In this document: in pieces, positions 52,101 through 64,000 of the stretch
How positions within the stretch are numbered: position 1 is the stretch's first letter
How the letters are laid out: every line of letters begins with the position of its first letter
From: Mansonella perstans
Taxonomy: Eukaryota > Nematoda > Chromadorea > Rhabditida > Onchocercidae
Length of the DNA: 64,000 nucleotides
Assembly (NCBI GenBank): GCA_037074765.1
Contig: JBAMDO010000216.1
Span: forward strand, 1-64,000
Direction of reading: 5' to 3'
Program-made: the position numbers and the translations under genes
Notes under the pieces: generated by a model
Told to the model about the DNA's origin: nothing
What the model saw: only the letters and a program-made list of their open reading frames with translations
Database searches by the model: none

Positions 52101-54482
52101 TATTTGTATTATTCAAATTCCAGCTTCTCTTTTACTTTCCTCTGTAAATAAAACCGTAAATATTACAATAATATTACTAATTATTATCATTATTATTAAT
52201 TATTATAATTATTACCACTATTTTCAACACTGCAATTGCAAAGGGATTTAAATGCGAGCGAAAAAAAACTTTCACATTATGTATGTAAGTTTCACACCAT
52301 AAAATTTGGAAAACGCCGACATTGGAATGATAAGATGTTAGCTTTTCGACAGGAGTGAAAAAAAAAAGGATATTTTTTAAAACTCTATTATGAGTGATCA
52401 ACAAGATGTGAGAAAAACAATTTTTCATTAAGCAATATCATTTCACATTTTCGATGGATAAGAGAAAAGTTGAAAATAAATGAAATAAATTTTAACTATG
52501 AATAAAAGCAAGTTATGGAATTGTTTCTGATTATATCTTTTGTCGTCGTTCATATGTTATTATGATTTTGCTATCTTAGTTTGTTCATTCAATTTAATTT
52601 TTGATGATTTTAAATCGACTATAAAGGAATTCTATCTTATACTAACTTCGTTCTTTTAACACTTCGTTTAACACTTCGCGATGTAATATTTTAATAAATT
52701 TTAACTGGAAGTTTTTATTACTTACAATTTTTCTTTGTTAACACAAGTCGAATAAAGTTTTTTCAAGACAAAATAATTAAAAATTGGCTCAATGAAAGGT
52801 TATATGCATGATGCATATAACCTTAACAATCTTACCCACAAATTAATCTTCACCTCTCATGGGATTCAAAAAAAAATAAGTTAAAATAAAACATTCAAGC
52901 ATGAGCATGTTGAACGGATTGGAAGAATATGATTTCCTTTCTTTTATCGATAAATTAAAGAAGCCATAAAGCACCTTTAATCAATAAAAATACTGTTAGA
53001 TCAAGATCTGTTTGAAAGGTTGAGCAAAAGAAGATCAGTTTGAAAGGTTAAGCGAAAGTCCATTCGTAATCATTCGCAAACATAAAAATGATTAGGACAT
53101 TTTTAGAAAAAGTGACAAATATGGGATATAGCCTAGCACCGCGAAGCACCAATGACTAACGTTGCATGGATGGGATACATATATGCACAGACATAAAGCA
53201 CACAGATAGACACTATTTAAATTGGCTATCAGAGCTATTAGTCTCTCACTGATAGACTATATAAGCGGTAGCATTTAATTTTTTTTTTTCATCCTGGATA
53301 TGGACAATAGAAGTATTGCTGATATAAGCCATGAAATATAGCGGAAAAGACAGAAATACAAAGTGATTGACAAAATATTCAGTTCATGAGAAGTTATCAG
53401 GGAGTTATTAATGTATGGAATTTTCTTCTAAAATCTTCAACATAATATTTACTATTTCTGACAGTTGAGCAGTTTTCCGAAATTTTTAACAATATTAAAT
53501 CAGAAAACGAAATGAAGAAGATTGAATTTGCTGATTCTTTTCTCTTAAGAAAACAAAATGGTACATAAGTGATGGCTAAAACTCTCTAGTCAACAACGGT
53601 CAAATAAAGTTTGCTGATCGATAATAAGCACCGAACAGGAAAGTGGACATTCGGATCGAACAGATGGTATGACTCATCCATTCATCTTTCAACTATCCAA
53701 AGGAAGGAGAAAGATAATAGGACTTCAGAGACAGGAAGACAAATTAGATGAAATCATCGATCTAAGCTTTCCTGCTCATTAAGTCTTTATCCTCAGCCAC
53801 TAATTTTCCAAATTTATTATTATAAGAATTGTTAATTAGCATCAAAAGTGGGTTAAAATAAAAAAAATGATTGAAATGGCTAGATCAAATTGACAATTTA
53901 GTCTTAATCAAATGCTTAGATTAGAGCTTAGATACATTTTAGGGTCATAAACACCGGAAGAATATGTATGAATTTAGGTATGATGACTATTTTTTCAATC
54001 GTCATTTGACCGCTAGAAGGCCACTTATTTGGTGAGAAAGATTTGAATGGAAATTTTGCAAAATTCAAACACTTTGTGTACAAGAGCCTTGAAAAGTTAG
54101 GCCTATCGCAAGACTGACATGTTTATCAAATTTCGTTATTATTGGATTATATTCTGATAGTATTATCAATATGTATTGCAAATAACAAGACTGCATTTGC
54201 ACTTTTTTCTAATTTAAACTCGTTCCCAGTTGTATTATTTTCAATTTACAATCTTGGATCTCAATGTGATGTGAATGAATGATTGATTCAGAAATGTTAA
54301 ACATATAATGAAATCTTTTCCAACTTTCAGCACTGATAGAAATATAACAAATGAAAATATCATCCATTGAAAGCATAATGAATGTTAGTGAAATGAAACG
54401 AATTCAAATACTTACTTTCATTAAATTTGATAGAATTTACATTCGGTATGCTTTTTAAACAGTTGCAAATGAAGTTACTTAC
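49120..54482. other. AT-rich region, probably 5' intron or flank of the septin gene
   Basis: No gene is supported. The only exon-like patch is on the + strand at about 51593-51670 (frame ATEIASLREYEGVDNYDTI, followed by CCAC|GTAAG). Confidence 0.5.
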
Positions 54483-54707
54483 GTTTTCACTGCCATTTCT
54501 TCTCATGTTGTTCAAAAAAACAGTTGGAATAAATGCTTCACGTCGTTTGATAAGTGTATAAAGCAAGATATCGATTGGATTATGACGAAAATTAAATCGA
54601 GATTTGTTGTTGCTTTTGTTGTTGTTGTTACTATCACTATCGATACTGATCAACGAAGTTGTTGGCGGCAAGTTGTGAGCTGAATTCCATTGTTTTGATG
54701 CAGTCAT
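54483..54707 (-). CDS. Candidate septin first exon C, or start of a separate gene
   Basis: ATG at 54707 follows an acceptor-like ATTGTAG by about 15 bases, the layout of a trans-spliced start. It opens 75 codons (MTASKQWNSAHNLPPTT...), with an Asn/Ser-rich run and then a basic segment (LIKRREAFIPTVF), and ends at a strong donor, AAC|GTAAGT, in phase 0. It can be joined in frame to the exon at 44480 or, through a weak acceptor, to the 49.1-kb exon. If it belongs to the septin, the gene spans 20 kb. Confidence 0.5.
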
Positions 54708-56820
54708 TGCTGTGAATTTTAGCTACAATATACATGAAATCGAAAAAAAAATCAATTGTTCACTGTAAATATGAAAAAAATTTGAAAAAATAGAAATTAA
54801 AAGAAATAAAAACAGTAAGAAAACTTTTTAAAATTTTGCAACAGTAAAATTGATATGAAAAATAAAAATTAATTGAAAAAAGGCTTATTTGTATTTAGAA
54901 AAATTTGAAAGAAACAAAGTTTTGTGCAATTTATGAAAAATTTATCAAATTTAATGCTATATTGATAATACACGGGATTTAGAAGATCTCTTAAATCCCA
55001 ATATTATAAAATTACGTAAATATGTCAGTACAATAGACAAAGTAGTGAAAAGTTGCCGAGTAATGTTATAATTAAATAATGAATAAGTATTAAGTTCCGG
55101 AGTGTAGGAACAAGATATGTATCAAGAATTACCTATTAGATCATCGTGCTGACGGTTTAGATGAGCAAAGAATAAAAGATGAAAACACTGGCGCGCAATT
55201 GGTAGACAAATAAAACTGCTTAATTCAGTTGTACCAAGTATAAGACATGAGTATTATGAAATCGCGGAAAATGTACCTTTTTTTGAATTGCTCAAAGTTG
55301 TACTCAATAATTTGTTAAGCTTATGCACCGTTTGAATTTACAGTTGTTGTTTTTTGCATATCAATTTTGAATGAATCGTTAGGATCAAATGGCACAATTT
55401 ACTGGATTTAAAGCCAGGATTCGTGTTTTCGTTTCTCTAAAATGTTTCATAGAAATCATAAAAATTGCTGATCATTTCATTTTTTTCTTTCTTTTTCTAT
55501 TCCTGTTGTTCAGAAGACACAATTTTCTGGATATACTTTAGGAAACTCAGTTAGTTAGAGTTCAGGGCGCAGTTCTATAATCAACAGGAAAAAGCAGGAG
55601 AAATTTTCTCTAGGTTCATCATGCAAATATTTTCAGCGTTAAAGATAAACAAAAATGGAAAAGATGAATTATTGCGCTGATTTTCATAGAAATTGAGAGA
55701 AGATTTTATTTAAAGCAAGTTTCAATAAAGCTTTTAATTAGCAAAATTCATCAAATTATTTAAATGACAAAATCAGTTCGCTTAAAATTTTTATACAAAC
55801 ACACATATGTGGAAAATGAACAATGGATTGATTCAATCCAGTATTTCATCTCACTGTATGCTTTAAAAAAAATGCTACGATAGAGGAAAGAAAATCCATC
55901 AATAAGAATTAGGTAAAGATTCGCTTAGAAATTAGAAAAATAAATGTTCAAAGTGAAAATAGTATAATTGAAAAGCAATCCATGAATGAAAAAATAATTT
56001 AAATAACATTTAGATTATGTTCAAATTTTGTAATATAAAAATTGATATGTAATACATCAAAAATTGTTCATTCCGTTTTAATTATTCATCAGATTTATTT
56101 TCACTCAATTTTTTTTAAATATGAAAATATCATTTGATTTTATATTTGTGATCAAAATAAACAAATATAAAAGTAAACAGTGATGAAATATCGATGAAAG
56201 TGTTATCGAAAGAAAAATCAAAATATTTTAGTTCATTTGATTTAAAATGGTGCAAAAATATTATCAATAGAAGAAATCATTATAATTTAATAAATTTAAA
56301 CAGTAAACAAGTTGAGGTTGAAAAAGTACTGTAGTGCAATAGTATCTGTTCTTTTGTTCAAAATAAAAAGCATTACGACGAGATTCAGAATGTTAAAAAA
56401 TCTAGGCTACTAACGATATCAATCAATTTTACCTAACACAGTAACCGGGATACTCCCGCCGCTGATTTATTCATTTACAACTTATCATCCATTTCGTTAC
56501 TTATGCAATTCAAAAAAATTTCAATTGACCCAGAATGGCTCATTCTTTTTTCCCAACCTTTTTCTTTTGAATTTTATGTGGGTGTTTGACAAAGACGAAA
56601 AAAATAAATAAATAAAACAGAAACAATTTTAAATAGACGAATTCACATTTTGCCATGGAATCCAACAGAGCGAATTATATTCGTTGAATAATTTGATCAA
56701 ATAAAGAAAAGCCAATTGTCATTTATAGTTACACAGAGAAAGCAGGAAAAAACTTTAGAAGTTCAAATTTAAATAAATGACTGAGCAGAGATTTACTTAC
56801 CAAAAAAAAGTTGCGATGCT
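54708..56820. other. Intergenic region between divergent genes
   Basis: AT-rich, no supported ORF. It separates the putative septin first exon (-) from the PAN-domain gene (+). Confidence 0.5.
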
Positions 56821-56880
56821 GCCGAAAAAATCGAAATGATTATAGTGTAAAATGTTCGGCAAAAGCCAGATCATATTATG
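56821..56880 (+). repeat. Left terminal inverted repeat
   Basis: Pairs with 57876-57935 in inverted orientation, including the shared core AAAATRTTYGGC followed by AGCCAGATCATATTAT. Confidence 0.75.
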
Positions 56881-57875
56881 TATGATTATTTCTAAGAGAC
56901 ATGATTAATTGCAAAATGTCACATGATGATTTATTACTTTCCTTTCAAATTTTAAAGGTGATTACTACTGAAATTGTCAATCACATCATTTATGGAAATC
57001 TGTCATAATTTGGCTTATTATTCTGTTTTCGAAAATTCATGTGTTTGAGCCTATCTTCGTAAGCAAGGCTCATTAATAGTCCTTCAAAATCCGTTACTTA
57101 TTTGTAATCCCAATAATTCCTTGTAAACAATCTATATATATAAACACTCTATAATTGCAATTAGCTCCATCAAAAACCCTAATCCACTTCTACTGCTAGT
57201 CTTATCTTTGTAAGCAATTCACCCTATATAAGAGATTCTGTAATTGCTTAAGTCAGTGTCAGTGTTATTCTTTCAATAATATTACTGTCTTCTACTATCA
57301 ACAATAATTCTAGCTTTGATTCAGCGCCTAAAAACATTATCATTGATACCTTCACGTCCTTTGGTATTCTTCCTCAATTCTATTATTTAATCTGCAATAT
57401 TAATACTTATATATTCCTACGTCATTCTATTATAATAATTGATATTAATTCCCACGTCGCTCTGTTTTAACCAATATCTAGACTCTAAGAAAAACTACAA
57501 CTGGCCGTACATACTAAATCCAATTCGCAGAGGTCTCGAAAAGTACGTAAATCATTCTTTTAAAAAAATTAATCCTTCTTACAACTGACAAAACAATTTT
57601 TCCCTACAAATAATTCTTGGTACATGAGGTGAGATGAGGCAAAATCATTCATAACAATTAACCATAACAAATAAAAGTTACAAATAATATTTTTTGAAAT
57701 TTTTGTCGGCATGATTTCTATAAACCGCCCGACTAAGTACATCAAATACGAAATCTCAAATAAACCTATCAACTTCAAACAAACCTAACTAAAGGGTGAA
57801 GAAAAAATAATGCGAATAAAAACATGCATTAAATTCTTGAAGAAGCGAATCAAAGATGATCTATTGCATCCAAAG

Positions 57876-57935
57876 GATAATATGATCTGGCTTGTGCCAA
57901 ATATTTTACAGTACAATTATCTCGATTTTTTCGTC
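57876..57935 (-). repeat. Right terminal inverted repeat
   Basis: Reverse complement of the left end at 56821-56880, with several substitutions. Confidence 0.75.
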
Positions 57936-58332
57936 ACTTCCGACTGAGAGAAGATTTTAAGTTTGGGGGTATAATTAAAGATATCTATTTGATTGAACTT
58001 TTAATAAGTGTATTTTGTTCTTGTTGGCTTCTTAATGAGACAACTAACTCTATCTCAGTCGGATTTGTCGTTCGATTCGAGCTTTTAATACACGGTAAAT
58101 GAAATACAGAACAGAATAAGTCTTATTTTATTTTTATGACAATTATTTTCGAGCAGATTGTGAAAATACAGACGCCAGTAGTAATGAGTCGCCAATGCAT
58201 TAAAAAATTGTCCAGGTCTTGTTGCATTAGTTCGATTGCTTTGTGGATGTTCGATTTTTTCTGATTGACAATTTAATTTGCACATTATGCGCAATTACTA
58301 TTTTACAAATAATTACTGTAAGTGATTTACAG

Positions 58333-61300
58333 TATACAAAGATAATTGTTTCATTGAAATGCCAAATCATGTGCTGCACGGTACAGCATTTGCTGCGGAA
58401 ACTAATGTGTCTGTAGAAGCTTGCAAGTGTTACTGTATGGATGCGGAAGATCGATACGGTACCGAGTGCCGCAGTTTTGAGTATTACTTTGATTTTAGAA
58501 CATGCTTACTTAATAATCTGAGCAGGTGAGTTGTCTGTTTTCAAGAGAAAAATCCAAATTTCTTACTTCTAAATCGCATTTGCGAAGTTCAAAGGGTCAT
58601 TATGAAAAATTGGTAAAAACAAGAATTAAAATAAAAATAAGTTGAGTATGGTAAAAACAAGAATTAAAATAAAAATAAGTTGAGCCTGTAATATGTGGCT
58701 AGTTGGAGATCTATCTCGGTCTCTGAATATTTGACCATTTCAGTTTTAAATCAATATTGCCGAAATTTCAGAGCGACAAACCCAAAAAATTTCAACCATT
58801 CCGCTGTCAACAGTTTAATGCATAGCTATTTTGATAAAAATTGTTCCGTTCGAAGTAATTTTTTTACTTTTTATAAAAATTGGTATTTTATAAGTGAAAA
58901 ATGAAACAAAAATTGAACGAAAACATCATTTAATAAAGAAAACCTTTTTTTTTTTAAAAAAAAAGCAGAAAATTAACTGAGGAAATTCATTCGCACGTTT
59001 TTTTTTCAGGTAATGAATTCTTAATTTATATGGAAGAGAAATGTTTATTTATACTGAATTCAACATCAAAGGATAAAAATTCACCACTGAATTCTCGAAA
59101 TGAAATTAACAATGATACAAATGCTGCCTCACTTTTTGAGAAGGTGAAAACTTGTTTATAAGGAATATTTCGCTTTTTATTCTTTAGTGCTGCAGAAATA
59201 TGATTTGAATTTTGCAGACTTTAATGTATTTCAGAGAAATGAACTATGAGATTTCCTAAATACAAAAAATTTCCAATTTCTATTTGAAAAAGAGATACAA
59301 GAAACGATGAGAGTTACAGAAAGATTTGAGAATTAAACCGATATTGAAGAAAGTTACCGCAAATATCTTTTGAATGATTAGCCTGTAAAAAAACAATGCA
59401 GACAAATTTTATCACTTATATTTTAGATAATTAATTAAAAATAGTGAAAGAACATAGGTAGTTTAGTTTAGAAGTGATGATTTAGAAAAGAAGGCAAGAC
59501 AAAAATTGTTTTTTCAAAAATCAATTTTTTTCTTTAAAGTATTTTCAAATTTTAAAAATAAATTTTTAGATAACAAACATTGATAACAGTACCACTGATC
59601 TTAATTTGATCACTAATAGCATGATGTCGACAACGGATTCCATTAGCTCCACTCAATATGTAACTCAACTCTCAACTTACAGTGACCTTTCGAAAGGTCA
59701 TTTTCGTTTCGCTTTTTTTCAGCAATGCAGGCTCAAATTACAGCTTGAAACATACAAAAAAATTTCACTTTTTTAATTATTATAGTGATTACAATACAAA
59801 TTATTGAATACAGATTTTTAACCAATCAGATAAATTGGAATTAAATTAATGTTTTCAATTTTACATTAAAATAAAGCAAAGAATCAAAAGGCAATTTTCT
59901 GATGATTTTCACGTTAGCTAATTACGAGTTATTTGAATAGAAATTTTGTACACTGTGATAAGGCATAGATTTGAGTTGTTTGAATCTGTTGTCAATCATA
60001 TTGGCTTGTTTAGCAATTAAATGGTTATTTAGCAATTACCAATTTTTTGAGAGAATTTTTTTGTAAGAAATTAAATTTTAGCTTTCGAAGTTAATTAATT
60101 ATAATGAGGTACTCAAACAATTACAAATAATTTTGTAATTTTACTAGAACTTACTGATTTTTTAAGTTTAGAGAGTGAAGAAGGTAAAGAGGGAAAGAAT
60201 TTCGGCGGTTTTCACTATCTTAATGTGACAACAGCGTACGCAACAACCGCAATGTCAGCAGGTGATTTTGTGACTATTACCAAATCGTTTCCGGAACCGA
60301 CTGATGCAAATGCCGCACCTAGTTTGTTTTTCTCTTTTAAGCTCAAATTTTGTCAGATGTTCTAATGAATAGATCGACAAATTTCATCTGATTTTACGGC
60401 AAATTACTTCAGTGCGAAATGAAATTTCAGCGCAAAATTAGCATAAAGTTATTTACACATTAAAATTTGTCGGCCCAATCAAATTTCGATTATTTTTTGC
60501 CATCTTGGGAACAATTTGCCAAATTCGCTCTCATTTTTTCAGTACTTAAAATTAATAATTTGCCTCCCCTCTTTTATTGGGAACAATTTAAAAAGTCGAG
60601 AAGAGCAATTAAAAGCTTTTTAAAGTTTCATTCACTACTTCATCCTTTAAATCATAATATTTGAAATAGATTTGATACATTTTCAAGTTGTTCAAATAAT
60701 AAAGAGTTATAGATGATAGTAATGGACGCAGATCGAGATAATTTTTCTATAAATTGATAGTGAAAAATAAGTTTCGTTAATTTAAGAGAGAAATTATTTA
60801 AACATTATCACTGATTAAGTTATGACAACTCCATTGGAAATGGATTATACTAATGCAACCGAAACATCAAAAACAACATCATCTGCGCAAACTACAACAT
60901 ATCCCAATCCTGGAAAATGTGTCTATTCTGCTATCTATCGAACATCTTTCCACGGCACCAAATTAATCAAGAGATTTCTAGTTTCCAGGTAGTTATTTCT
61001 CTCATTTTTCCTTATTTGATTCAAATATCCTGGAAATATTGCATTAATACTTCTTTTTGTGTTATGCCAGAAAAGGTTATTGTAAAAAGCGAAAAAAGAA
61101 AGAACATTTAATTGAACGCTTTTGTAAAGGATGGATAGCATTATCGATTCTTTCGTAATTAATTAAGAATTCGAAATTTTAAGCAGCGGTATATTTTGTT
61201 TAAATGTTGACACTGCTTTAAACATGCATATTGTTGAATGTCAAATTGGATTTACAGAAAGGATCTAATTAATTGTTTATTCGTTTCAGTCCTCAACAAT

Positions 61301-61806
61301 GCTTCTATGGGTGTCATTATGAGAGATGCCGATCATCAAACATTCTTCAGGTCGATAATCAAACATATTTTTGTGAATTATTCAGGTATTTCTACTTTGA
61401 TAATGTTTTCATTCTTATCGCTGGTCTTTTTGATTAATATTTATAAAATGTCAACGCGCAATTTAGAAAATATCAGAAATGAATTAAAAAACTTTTCAAA
61501 ATATAAAAATCATAATTTAATCAAAAAACATCGCAAAATATTCATTGTCAACTTCTTCTTTAGTATATTTACATAATAAATCAGTTTATAAGCAATCTGA
61601 GAATTCTGTGATTGCTATTACATTTTTACAGTGATGCACTGATCGATTATCGCACCGCAGATGTATTGGTATACGATAACGGTAGCGTTTATTTTGATGG
61701 TATTAAATGCACTGGAAAACATCGTAAAGAAGATGAAAGTAGCAGCGACACTGAAAATGATCGTAACAGTATTGATTATGAAGATCACAAATATTACAAT
61801 CGATAA
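58333..61806 (+). CDS. Extracellular protein with two PAN/apple-type domains (5' end missing)
   Basis: Eight exons: 58333-58525, 58772-58854, 59010-59143, 59570-59696, 60172-60321, 60820-60988, 61290-61385, 61632-61806 (stop). All phases agree; about 375 aa are visible. Exons 1-3 encode a PAN-type domain: an initial Cys (DNCF), an EACKCYCMD motif, ECRSFEYYFDFRTCLL, and a closing Cys after YFDKNC. Exons 3-5 form a Ser/Thr/Asn-rich linker likely to be O-glycosylated (TDSISSTQYVTQLSTY). Exons 6-8 encode a second PAN-like unit (PGKCVYSAIY, PQQCFYGCHYERC, YFCELF, DGIKC) and an acidic tail. PAN domains mediate protein or carbohydrate contacts outside cells; nematode examples occur in apical matrix and cuticle proteins. 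The first exon, with a signal peptide ending in phase 1, was not found upstream. No ZP domain or transmembrane segment is seen. No orthologue is named. Confidence 0.8.
58612..58683 (+). repeat. 38-bp tandem duplication in a PAN-gene intron
   Basis: GGTAAAAACAAGAATTAAAA with its continuation through AAGTTGAG occurs twice in a row, starting at 58612 and 58650, with no differences seen. Confidence 0.9.
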
Positions 61807-64000
61807 TGAAATTCTTATCGGTTCATTTCACTCAGGAAGAACACATGGATGTTTTTTTTTATTCTTTCAAGCGATTATATTCTTTTATTAGCGATCATTC
61901 GAATTTTTCAAATGTAAAATCAAATTATATTCTAGTGTTTCAAACATTATTCTTGTGATTTTGGAGGGTTTGTTATGTTCCAACTATTGTGTAGTTAATT
62001 CGGTGAAATTGTAAACATGTGGCAGTAGTAGTTGCAAGTAATATCGTGGAACAATAATTTCCACTTATTCATTTTCGATTTATTTTAAGTTCTCGGGTTC
62101 AAGAAATCGATCGGTTCATACTTGCCATTAATTCATGTATACTTAAAGTGTTGAGATAGCATTTTTCGTGGAATGTAAAAATATAACAATCATTCATTAA
62201 ATTTTTCCATATAATTAGCCATAATAAAAAAATGTTGCCAGGCAACGGATTCATCTCTAGCGTTTTATTTATTTTCTAATTTTTGCGATAAAGCTTAGGT
62301 ATGCTTTTAAAAATATAAGTGAATTATTTGAGAAAAATTCAATTTTAACTTTTTCAATTAATTTGACCGAATTCTTAAGTGTAGCTAATCAGAACTGAAG
62401 AAAGATGGAACAAAAATAACTACCTCAATTTTATAAAGAACATCAGTTCCACTTTTCAACTGTTATCAAACAATCAATAAAATGAAAAAATTGCAATTCA
62501 GCAAATCAGAATATGAAATGGAATCGAATAAAGTTTAGCGATCGAACGCTTTGCAAATATTTTACAATAACCTTTGAGGGAAAAATTTTTAATTAAATTT
62601 CAGTGGCACTTACACGCATTGCTACTTTACATGCCCGTAACAAAACTGCAATTTGATCGGCCTAGCAGCCGAATATGGGCGTTGTATGACATTTGATCTC
62701 ATAATAGTTTTTAAAATTTATTGAATAATTGTTGTTGTAAAACGGTTTGAAAATAAAAATATGTATAGGCAAAACAAAACAACATGCGCTTTTCATGACA
62801 TCTATTTGACAAGGACCACAAATTATGCACTCAATTAGTCACATTATATTATTTCAGGAATACTTCGAAAGGACATGAACAATAAAAATGAAACTACATT
62901 TTATGCATCCATTGAAGAGATATGATTTCCCAATGGCTTGAACTTTTTGCTTGCTGAATGAAGTTTTTTAAAAAATTTCCGGACTATTCTATTTGCATCT
63001 TTTGAACGGATTTTTTGATTTTCTTTATTATGTCATTAAAATTCAAATTTATTTCCTACAGCATCAAGTTTTTTTGCTGGACAAATCGGCAAGAATAGAA
63101 GCAATTTTCGCAATTAGTAGATGATTTTTATTCCAAAATTGATTGTGCGACACGTAATAATTGCTTCAAAAAATGAAAGTAATTAAAATTATTTTGATAA
63201 CTTGAAGCAATTTGGTAATAGTACAATTCAAGCGATTAAAATTTGAACGGATTACATGGCTAGACTTGAATATTCATTTGATTTTTACCAGAAATTTATT
63301 TCTGTTCAATTCATTCTGCTGGCTCTTTCGTTATTCTTTTAGACCAATCTATTTTGTGAAAGCCGGCCACATTCACATCGATGTTGCTAATATCAGAAAC
63401 GATAACCGCTGATAATCTTTTTGCTAGCCTTTTTTCAATGACAAGTTAGCTGAATATTAAATCGGGATTGTTGAGACGGAAGCAACATCTTCAAATTTTT
63501 TAAACCGGATATAAATTTCTCGACATTAGGACGGTTGATTCCCTCAAAATTTCAAACAACGGAAATTTTTAAGATGGATTGATTAAATTTTTAGAAATTT
63601 TGCAAAACGAACAATGTAATTATTTATAACAATCCATATAATGTAATTATCGAAAATATTAAGACTGAAATGGACATTAAACGTAATGACCCTTAAATTG
63701 ACCAAAGATCAAAAAATAAACAACATACCATGCGGCTTTAATCTACACGGTTGCCGGCTGTTTATTGAAATTAGTTAATTCGTTCAAGCTTGAGCAGAAA
63801 TATGCATCTCTGACAATTTAATTCCATATAAATAAACATCTTTCATTTTTTTCAAGTCTTTAAAAAAAAAAAAAAAAAAAAAAAATTCAAGTATTTATGA
63901 CAAAATTTTAATGAAAAGATTACCAATATAAAATACAAGGGAACATATCCGTAATTGGTGGAAATCATGGAAAGCCAAGGTTTCTCAAAATTTTATGAAC
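61807..64000. other. AT-rich region downstream of the PAN gene
   Basis: An AATAAA near 62223 could be the PAN gene's poly(A) signal. A GC-richer island lies at 62604-62700, a candidate exon at 63343-63412, and a poly(A) run at 63862-63885. Nothing else is supported. Confidence 0.5.
63343..63412 (+). CDS. Candidate terminal exon, unrecognised gene
   Basis: An acceptor (TATTCTTTTAG) is followed by 70 bases in one open frame, PIYFVKAGHIHIDVANIRND plus Asn-Arg and a stop. The peptide is coding-like and stands out from the surrounding AT-rich DNA. It would need a phase-2 exon upstream; a GC-richer patch at 62604-62700 is a candidate, but no chain could be established. No family recognised. Confidence 0.25.

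Larger units (their letters stand above)
56821..57935. mobile_element. Non-autonomous element with ~60-bp terminal inverted repeats
   Basis: The left end (56821-56880) reads GCCGAAAAAATCG...AAAAGCCAGATCATATTATG. The right end (57876-57935) is its reverse complement at about 80% identity (ATAATATGATCTGGCTTGTG...CGATTTTTTCGTC). The 1.1-kb interior has no coding capacity, so mobilisation would need a transposase from elsewhere. Related sequence with the same order of blocks lies at 549-1110 and 11353-11915, and an inverted fragment at 19494-19630. No clear target-site duplication was seen. It is a MITE-like or deleted DNA transposon; the superfamily cannot be assigned. Confidence 0.7.

Noticed and set aside
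57569..57778. Minus-strand ORF inside the TIR element
   Set aside because: No similarity to a transposase and no catalytic motif; probably chance.
1..64000. tRNA, rRNA, CRISPR, prophage or bacterial (Wolbachia-like) insertion
   Set aside because: No T-arm/acceptor pairs, no regular short repeats with spacers, and no long intronless genes of bacterial type were seen.

Overview
The window is nuclear DNA of a nematode, most likely a spirurid or filarial (clade III) worm. It is about 70% A+T. Genes are split into many small exons by introns of mostly 100-500 bp with TTTCAG-type acceptors, and some start codons lie only 2-11 bases after an acceptor-like AG with no upstream exon, as expected for spliced-leader trans-splicing. 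No rRNA, tRNA, CRISPR array, bacterial operon or intact transposase was seen. The species cannot be named from the sequence alone.

Layout. 1-16.3 kb: gene-poor, dominated by a 4.1-kb direct duplication (159-4284 and 10963-15089) that is almost identical apart from homopolymer-length changes. Each copy carries one spliced, exon-like start on the minus strand. 16.3-26.4 kb (+): a complete 26-exon gene for WDR35/IFT121, an intraflagellar transport complex A subunit (C. elegans IFTA-1). 28.1-32.2 kb (+): a five-exon gene for a secreted protein with a small Cys-rich segment and an ~680-residue Pro/Ala/Gln/Ser/Tyr tandem array; no family recognised. 34.7-44.5 kb (-): a SEPT6-group septin (UNC-61-like) with a long N-terminal extension. 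Three candidate first exons (45.9, 49.1 and 54.7 kb) all end in phase 0 and could each join the same second exon. 56.8-57.9 kb: a 1.1-kb element with ~60-bp terminal inverted repeats; related pieces sit inside the 4.1-kb duplication and in a WDR35 intron. 58.3-61.8 kb (+): eight exons of a secreted or extracellular protein with two PAN/apple-type domains joined by a Ser/Thr-rich linker; its first exon was not found. 61.8-64 kb: AT-rich with two short exon-like islands.

The gene models were assembled by hand. For each of the three gene models with both ends found or a common core (WDR35, repeat protein, septin core), exon lengths sum to a multiple of three and every junction keeps phase, which is strong internal support. 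The genes have no obvious shared pathway: one ciliary transport gene, one cytoskeletal GTPase, and two extracellular proteins that may belong to the surface or cuticle matrix (inference).
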